A program made the translations under genes and the position numbers. Positions 6,358 to 10,090 of a DNA stretch of 10,090 nucleotides are shown one piece after another; the stretch's first letter is position 1, and the number at the start of each line of letters is the position of its first letter. Under the pieces are notes generated by a model. The model saw only the letters and a program-made list of their open reading frames with translations. It had not been told where the DNA came from and ran no database searches. The stretch comes from Bacteroidota bacterium. GTDB taxonomy: Bacteria > Bacteroidota > Ignavibacteria > SZUA-365. The DNA lies in assembly GCA_018224415.1 (NCBI GenBank), contig JAGTUZ010000258.1, positions 1-10,090 on the forward strand. The letters are read 5' to 3'.

Positions 6358-7287
6358 TTGCTGCGCCTGCGCGACATATCGCATACCTACCGCACCCGCA
6401 AGAGCGGCGAGACCCACGCCCTGGGCGGCGTGTCATTCGACGCCCGTCCGGGCGAAGTCACGGCTGTCATCGGACCCAACGGCAGCGGGAAGTCCACGAT
6501 GTTCGGTCTGGTCACGGGCGGACTCGCACTGCAGCAGGGCAGCGTCACCCTTGACGGGCAGCCGGTTGGTGGTGCGCGTACCGGGGTGGTATTCCAGTCT
6601 CCCGCGCTCGACCAGTACCTGTCGGTGTTCGAAAACCTTGCGTATCACGCCATGCTCTTCGGCCTCCGGCTCAAACGCAGCGACCTTCCTGCCGAGCTCA
6701 TCGATGGCCTGGATCTCGCCGATCGACTGGATACGCGCGTGGACGAACTGTCGGGTGGATTCCAGCGCCGTGTGGAACTCGCGAAAGCACTGATGACCGA
6801 ACCCGAACTGCTGGTGCTCGACGAGCCGTTCACCGGACTCGACCCTGCCGTACGTGACGGGTTTTTCGCCATGCTGGAACAGGCAACGACCTCGCGCGGA
6901 CTCGTCACTCTGCTGGTCACGCATGATCTCGGCATGGCCACGCGCTGTGCGCGGGTTGTCCTGCTCGACAGCGGACGCGTGGCCGCTGATGCGCGTCCCT
7001 CCGAACTGCTTGCCGGATTCGGATCCACGGTAGTGGTGATTCGCGGCAGGGAACTGCACGGCATCGAGGCGCAGGTGCGTGAGGCAAAAGGTCCTCGGAC
7101 GCTGCGCGTCGCGGACGATGCGCTTCTGCTGTGCGACACATCACTGCGCGACGTGCTGAAGATTCTGGACGAGCATGACCCACGCATCGAAGACATCGAG
7201 GCGCGTCGTCCCTCGCTCGATGATTATTTCGTCTCCGTGTCCGGGTTTCATCCGCAGGGCGGTATCCAGGAGTTGGAGGCCGCATGA
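6358..7287 (+). CDS. ABC transporter ATP-binding protein (DrrA/CcmA-like, ABC-2 type)
   Basis: A 309-residue ATPase that should power the membrane protein encoded next. All nucleotide-binding motifs are intact: Walker A GPNGSGKST (39-47, K45), Q-loop VFQSP, signature LSGGFQRR (131-138), Walker B LLVLDEP (D155, E156), and H-loop H189 in VTHD. After the ATPase core comes a C-terminal extension of about 95 residues ending in RRPSLDDYFVSVSG, like the DUF4162-type tail of DrrA/NatA-type exporters. The start is a TTG with no strong Shine-Dalgarno, 6 bases after coxD. It is chosen because MLRLRDISHTY begins just as these proteins normally do. The substrate cannot be read from the sequence. Its place between coxD and sco suggests a role in oxidase maturation, comparable in logic to NosFY beside nitrous oxide reductase, but this is inference. 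Confidence 0.93.
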   Translation: MLRLRDISHTYRTRKSGETHALGGVSFDARPGEVTAVIGPNGSGKSTMFGLVTGGLALQQGSVTLDGQPVGGARTGVVFQSPALDQYLSVFENLAYHAMLFGLRLKRSDLPAELIDGLDLADRLDTRVDELSGGFQRRVELAKALMTEPELLVLDEPFTGLDPAVRDGFFAMLEQATTSRGLVTLLVTHDLGMATRCARVVLLDSGRVAADARPSELLAGFGSTVVVIRGRELHGIEAQVREAKGPRTLRVADDALLLCDTSLRDVLKILDEHDPRIEDIEARRPSLDDYFVSVSGFHPQGGIQELEAA

Positions 7288-8066
7288 TGGCGCAGCATGC
7301 CGCATATCGCTTGCTGCTGCCCGCCTACAGCCTCTGGCTGCGGGACCTCAAGCATTTCATCCGGCAGCGCAGCCGTGTGATCGGCGCAGTGGGACAGCCC
7401 TTCGTGATCTGGATATTCCTCAGCGCCGGCTTTCGGCACAGCATGGACGCGGGGGGCACAACCTACGGCGTGTATCTGTTCCCCGGTATCATCCTGCTGA
7501 TCGCCCTGTTCGCAGCCATCTTCTCGACGATCTCGGTGATCGACGACCGGAAGAGCGGCTTTCTGCAGGGTGTGCTCGCCTCTCCCGCGCCGCGTGCGTC
7601 CATCGTCTGGAGCAAGATGCTCGCCGGGACCACCATCGCCCTGGCGCAGTCGGTGATATTCCTTCTGCTGCTGCCGTTTACCGGTCTCACGTTGAGCTGG
7701 GAGGGAATCGGGTTAAGCGCTCTTGTACTCTTTTTCGCCGGCATGGCGTTGACTGGTCTTGGCCTCGTGATCTCCTGGAGCATGACGTCGACGCAGGGCT
7801 TCCACGCGGTGATGAACCTGCTGCTCATGCCGATGTGGCTGCTTTCCGGCGCGCTGTTTCCCCCCGAGGGCGCTGCCGGCTGGCTGGCAGCGGTCATACG
7901 GCTGAACCCGCTGTACTACGTCAACGCGCTGTTCCAGCAGGCCTTTTTCCTCGGAAGCGATGTGCGTGTCGCCGGCGTTCCTCCGACCGCTCTGTCCATA
8001 GCCGTCTTCGCCGCGTTGTTTGCCGTTCTCACATTCGTTTCACTTCGCATGGTTCACAGGAAATGA
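7284..8066 (+). CDS. ABC-2 type transporter permease
   Basis: A 260-residue inner-membrane protein with about six helices, of the ABC-2 (NodJ/DrrB-like) class, forming the channel for the preceding ATPase. Features: an amphipathic N-terminus (LWLRDLKHFIRQRSR), a first helix with GQPFVIWIFLSAGF, the ABC-2 loop SVIDDRKSGFLQGVLASP, and the conserved late segment LLLMPMWLLSGALFPPEG with NPLYYVNALF. It overlaps the ATPase by an ATGA. A second ATG at 7287 lies 7 bases from GGAGG (7275-7279) and may be the true start, which would shorten the protein by one residue. Its stop overlaps the sco start in another ATGA, so ATPase, permease and Sco are likely translated in concert. Substrate unknown. Confidence 0.92.
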   Translation: MMAQHAAYRLLLPAYSLWLRDLKHFIRQRSRVIGAVGQPFVIWIFLSAGFRHSMDAGGTTYGVYLFPGIILLIALFAAIFSTISVIDDRKSGFLQGVLASPAPRASIVWSKMLAGTTIALAQSVIFLLLLPFTGLTLSWEGIGLSALVLFFAGMALTGLGLVISWSMTSTQGFHAVMNLLLMPMWLLSGALFPPEGAAGWLAAVIRLNPLYYVNALFQQAFFLGSDVRVAGVPPTALSIAVFAALFAVLTFVSLRMVHRK

Positions 8067-8659
8067 CCAAAAAGCACCTTTCTCATATCGCCATGTCCCT
8101 GCTCGTCACCGCCGCTCTCACTGCGGGCGGATGCCAATCGGATTCCGGGCGCGCCGCGCTGGACAATCTCCCCGAGATCAAGCTCGCACCGTCGTTCTCT
8201 TCGGTCAATTACGACGGACGCACGGTCACCGATCGCGATCTCGACGGCAAGGTGTACATCGTCTACTTCTTTTTCACTTCCTGCGGCGGTCCCTGTCCGG
8301 TCATGAATTCCAAAGCCAACGTGCTGCAGGCCGAGTACACGAAGGAAGCCGATTTCCGCATCGTGGGCTTCAGCGTCGATCCCGACAACGACTCCGTCGA
8401 GCGGCTTTCCCGCTATGCAGAACGCTATCACGCGAAACCGGGCGTATGGTCGATGCTTCGCAATGACAAGGCCACCGTGTCCGGTCTTGCATCGGAGGGA
8501 TTCCTGATGGGCGACGCCGACGTTCCGGCCATGCACAGCACGCGCTTCGCCCTCGTCGACCGGACGGGCATGATCCGCGGCTATTACGACGGCATGGACG
8601 ACGCCAAGGTCGAGGAACTCCGCGCTGCCATCGATTTCCTTCTCGGAGAAGGGACATGA
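8063..8659 (+). CDS. sco: SCO1/SenC family copper chaperone, probable lipoprotein
   Basis: A 198-residue thioredoxin-fold protein that in its family delivers copper to, or reduces the cysteines of, the CuA site of CoxB. The copper/redox motif C74-GGP-C78-P lies in FTSCGGPCPVMN, and the third ligand is H158 in MHSTRFALVD. Both are needed for copper binding in this family. The N-terminus is a signal peptide ending LTAGGC, with C24 a likely lipidation site; the -3 residue is Ala rather than Leu, so the lipobox is imperfect. The fold signature VYIVYFFFTSC and the FRIVGFSVDPDND segment fit the family. The ATG at 8063 overlaps the permease stop; the open frame extending upstream to 7175 lies inside the ABC genes and is not used. 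The stop overlaps the DUF420 start. Confidence 0.93.
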   Translation: MTKKHLSHIAMSLLVTAALTAGGCQSDSGRAALDNLPEIKLAPSFSSVNYDGRTVTDRDLDGKVYIVYFFFTSCGGPCPVMNSKANVLQAEYTKEADFRIVGFSVDPDNDSVERLSRYAERYHAKPGVWSMLRNDKATVSGLASEGFLMGDADVPAMHSTRFALVDRTGMIRGYYDGMDDAKVEELRAAIDFLLGEGT

Positions 8660-9078
8660 GTGTCTCCGACCTTCCGACCCTGAACGCGACGCTGAACGGA
8701 CTGGCCTTCCTGTTTCTTGTCACAGGCTTCATGTTCATTCGGCGGAAGAAGGTGGCGCAGCACCGCGCCATGATGCTGGCGGCATTCATCACGTCTGGCC
8801 TTTTCCTGGTGTCGTATCTGGCCTACCACTTCAGTTCGCATCTGATCACGCGGTATGAAGGGGAAGGGCTGATGCGGACGGTGTATTTCGCGATACTGAT
8901 CTCGCACTCCGTGCTCGCCGTCGCGGTGCCGCCGATGGCCTTCGTCACCCTGTTCCGCGGACTGCGGATGAACGTCGAAAAACACCGCCGCATCGCGCGA
9001 TGGACACTTCCGATCTGGATGTATGTGTCTGTCACCGGCGTCGTCATTTATGTCATGTTGTATCAACTTCCTGCGTGA
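8656..9078 (+). CDS. DUF420 membrane protein (CtaM/YozB-like oxidase assembly factor)
   Basis: A 140-residue membrane protein with about four helices (roughly 13-28, 38-58, 76-98 and 114-137). It matches the DUF420 family, including the opening PTLNATLNGLAFLFLVTG and the spaced histidines H36 (KVAQHRAMM), H58 (YLAYHF), H84 (ISHSVLA) and H109 (VEKHRRIARWTLPIW). DUF420 proteins such as Staphylococcus CtaM are needed for an active haem A-containing oxidase, although the chemistry is not known to me. The membrane-placed histidines would suit haem or copper handling; that is inference. It starts in an ATGA overlap with sco, within the assembly-factor block, and is followed after 6 bases by the small CPNC protein. 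Confidence 0.85.
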   Translation: MSVSDLPTLNATLNGLAFLFLVTGFMFIRRKKVAQHRAMMLAAFITSGLFLVSYLAYHFSSHLITRYEGEGLMRTVYFAILISHSVLAVAVPPMAFVTLFRGLRMNVEKHRRIARWTLPIWMYVSVTGVVIYVMLYQLPA

Positions 9079-9084
9079 AACAAG

Positions 9085-9321
9085 ATGAAGAAGATCCTGA
9101 TATCCCTACTGCCGATGCTTGTCCTTATCATTCTGCCGGACCTGCTGCACGCATGTCCCAACTGCAAGGAGGCGTACATGACCGACGGGCAGACGCCTGT
9201 GTCGTCCGGCTTCAACGCAAGCATTTATTTCATGATGGCGATGCCCTTCGTGGTGATCGGCACCGTGACGCTGCGGATCTGGCTTGCCCGACGCCGGCAG
9301 GTCGCAAACGGCGAAGCGTAA
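9085..9321 (+). CDS. Small membrane-anchored CPNC protein of unknown function
   Basis: A 78-residue protein that I cannot assign to a named family. Residues 1-23 look like a cleavable signal peptide (MKKI, a hydrophobic stretch, LLHA). C24-P-N-C27 would then lie right at the mature N-terminus. A short polar stretch follows (KEAYMTDGQTPVSSGF), then one helix at about 45-67 (SIYFMMAMPFVVIGTVTL), and a basic end (RIWLARRR) consistent with a cytoplasmic C-terminus. There is no His after the CxxC, so it is not a c-type haem site. The exposed cysteine pair could bind copper or take part in thiol exchange with Sco or CoxB. It lies 6 bases after the DUF420 gene and 49 before actA, with a weak ribosome site. 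The clean protein architecture and operon position make it a believable gene. Confidence 0.8.
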   Translation: MKKILISLLPMLVLIILPDLLHACPNCKEAYMTDGQTPVSSGFNASIYFMMAMPFVVIGTVTLRIWLARRRQVANGEA

Positions 9322-9370
9322 TCGAAGCATCCGCGGAACAATCAACGAACCTTCACGAACAGCGGTCCCC

Positions 9371-9982
9371 ATGTTTACTGCAACACAGGACAAGAAACTC
9401 AAGCTCGCCATCGCCGGCCTCCTCGTGCTGGCGGCGGTCGGTGCCGTATCGTTTTATTTCCTGCGCCATCCGAGCGTGATGGACGTGGGCTACCGTCCCC
9501 AGCAGCCGGTGCCCTTCGACCATCGCCTGCACGTGAGCGATCTCGGCATCTCCTGCGTGTACTGCCACACCAGCGTGGAGACCTCGCCGCATTCAACCGT
9601 GCCCACGACGCAGACCTGCATGAACTGCCACATCTCGGTCAAGGCCGATAGTCCCAAGCTCCAGCTCGTGCGCGAGAGTTATGAGCAGAACATTCCCATA
9701 GAATGGGTGCGCGTCCACAAACTGCCCGACTACGCCTTTTTCAATCACAGCCGCCACATCAACGCGGGCATCGACTGTGCGTCCTGTCACGGCGAGGTGG
9801 AGAAACAGGGAGTGATCGTGCAGAAACAACCGCTCACCATGGGATGGTGTCTCAGCTGTCATCGTGACCCCGAGACGTATTCCGTGCGGACGCGCGAAAT
9901 CACGGGCGTCGACGTCGACCCCGCATTGCTCGCCCGTCCCCTGCGCCAGGGACCGCAGAACTGTTCCTCCTGTCACCATTGA
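9371..9982 (+). CDS. actA: Alternative complex III subunit ActA, pentahaem cytochrome c
   Basis: A 203-residue membrane-anchored multihaem cytochrome. One N-terminal helix (about 13-33, LKLAIAGLLVLAAVGAVSF) serves as an uncleaved anchor, and five CxxCH motifs follow: C62-H66 (CVYCH), C83-H87 (CMNCH), C136-H140 (CASCH), C160-H164 (CLSCH) and C198-H202 (CSSCH). Flanking sequences characteristic of ActA are present: PVPFDHRLHVSDLGISC, VPTTQTCMNCH, VHKLPDYAFFNHSRHINAG and PLTMGWCLSCHRDPE. ActA relays electrons within ACIII, the menaquinol:cytochrome c oxidoreductase that replaces bc1 in some phyla. The fifth motif ends one residue before the C-terminus. The ATG at 9371 is chosen because it starts just before the charged and hydrophobic anchor; an upstream in-frame ATG (9284) lies inside the CPNC gene. 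No clear Shine-Dalgarno. Confidence 0.93.
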   Translation: MFTATQDKKLKLAIAGLLVLAAVGAVSFYFLRHPSVMDVGYRPQQPVPFDHRLHVSDLGISCVYCHTSVETSPHSTVPTTQTCMNCHISVKADSPKLQLVRESYEQNIPIEWVRVHKLPDYAFFNHSRHINAGIDCASCHGEVEKQGVIVQKQPLTMGWCLSCHRDPETYSVRTREITGVDVDPALLARPLRQGPQNCSSCHH

Positions 9983-9990
9983 TGTTCCGG

Positions 9991-10014
9991 CCGCCCGCAT
10001 GAAGCTCCGGGCGG
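9991..10014 (+). repeat. GC-rich inverted repeat between actA and actB
   Basis: CCGCCCG (9991-9997) pairs perfectly with CGGGCGG (10008-10014) around a 10-base loop, in the 62-base gap after actA. No T-run follows, so a simple intrinsic terminator is unlikely. It could stabilise mRNA or tune relative expression of ActA and ActB. Confidence 0.45.
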
Positions 10015-10044
10015 ACACCAGTCACCACTATCGCAGATAACGGT

Positions 10045-10090
10045 ATGTCAGATTCGGATACAAGAAATAAAACGTACTGGAAGAGTTTCA
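10045..10090 (+). CDS. actB: Probable ActB (ACIII molybdopterin-like/iron-sulfur subunit), N-terminus only
   Basis: An open frame begins at the ATG at 10045 and runs off the window, giving 15 residues starting MSDSDTRNKTYWKSF. ActB proteins commonly begin with a short polar stretch followed by KYWKS/L, and actB normally follows actA, so this is the most likely identity. ActB is a large periplasmic subunit with a molybdopterin-oxidoreductase-like domain that lacks the cofactor and an iron-sulfur domain. None of those domains is visible here. There is no strong ribosome site. The call rests on position and a very short match. Confidence 0.65.
   Translation, partial: MSDSDTRNKTYWKSF

Noticed and set aside
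7175..8062. Long extension of the sco frame through the ABC genes
   Set aside because: It runs out of frame through two intact ABC genes. The signal peptide starts at 8063 with an ATGA overlap.
9154..9165. CPNC as a c-type haem site
   Set aside because: The residue after the second cysteine is Lys, not His, so no CxxCH is formed.
1..10090. tRNA, rRNA, CRISPR array, insertion sequence or attachment site
   Set aside because: I saw no repeat-spacer pattern, transposase, terminal inverted repeats or RNA-gene-like sequence; the window is packed with respiratory genes.

Overview
The window is one block of respiratory genes, all on the + strand. It encodes a haem-copper cytochrome c oxidase, its haem A and assembly factors, and the start of an alternative complex III (ACIII) cluster. 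The DNA is GC-rich throughout, except for an AT-rich leader of about 75 bases at the left edge that looks like the promoter. I see no terminator between the genes. Most junctions are ATGA overlaps or short gaps, so the block probably forms one long operon, or two abutting ones.

Layout: promoter region (1-75); lipoprotein mono-haem cytochrome c (130-705); oxidase subunit II coxB (781-1596); subunit I coxA (1635-3473); haem A synthase ctaA (3491-4477); a possible micro-ORF (4474-4542); haem O synthase ctaB (4539-5456); subunit III coxC (5460-6050); subunit IV coxD (6070-6351); an ABC-2 transporter made of an ATPase (6358-7287) and a permease (7284-8066); a Sco-family copper chaperone (8063-8659); a DUF420/CtaM-like membrane protein (8656-9078); a small CPNC membrane protein of unknown function (9085-9321); the pentahaem cytochrome ActA of ACIII (9371-9982); and the first codons of a probable actB (10045 to the window end). 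There is no gene-free stretch over 300 bases.

How they work together: ACIII oxidises menaquinol and passes electrons to a periplasmic or lipid-anchored cytochrome c. That cytochrome feeds the CuA centre of CoxB, and CoxA reduces oxygen and pumps protons. CtaB and CtaA make haem O and then haem A. Sco probably loads CuA, and DUF420 is a known late assembly factor for haem A oxidases. The ABC pair and the CPNC protein sit inside the assembly-factor block without an established job. They are the best candidates in the window for undescribed biology. No CtaG/Cox11 (the usual CuB chaperones) is seen here.

Organism: ACIII linked to an oxidase operon, a promoter resembling the Bacteroidota TTG / TAnnTTTG pattern, frequently weak Shine-Dalgarno sequences and an A2-type (YSHPxV) CoxA point to a GC-rich member of the Bacteroidota/Chlorobiota/Ignavibacteriota/Rhodothermota assemblage. 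That placement is an inference from gene content. Gemmatimonadota-like or other ACIII-bearing phyla are not excluded.
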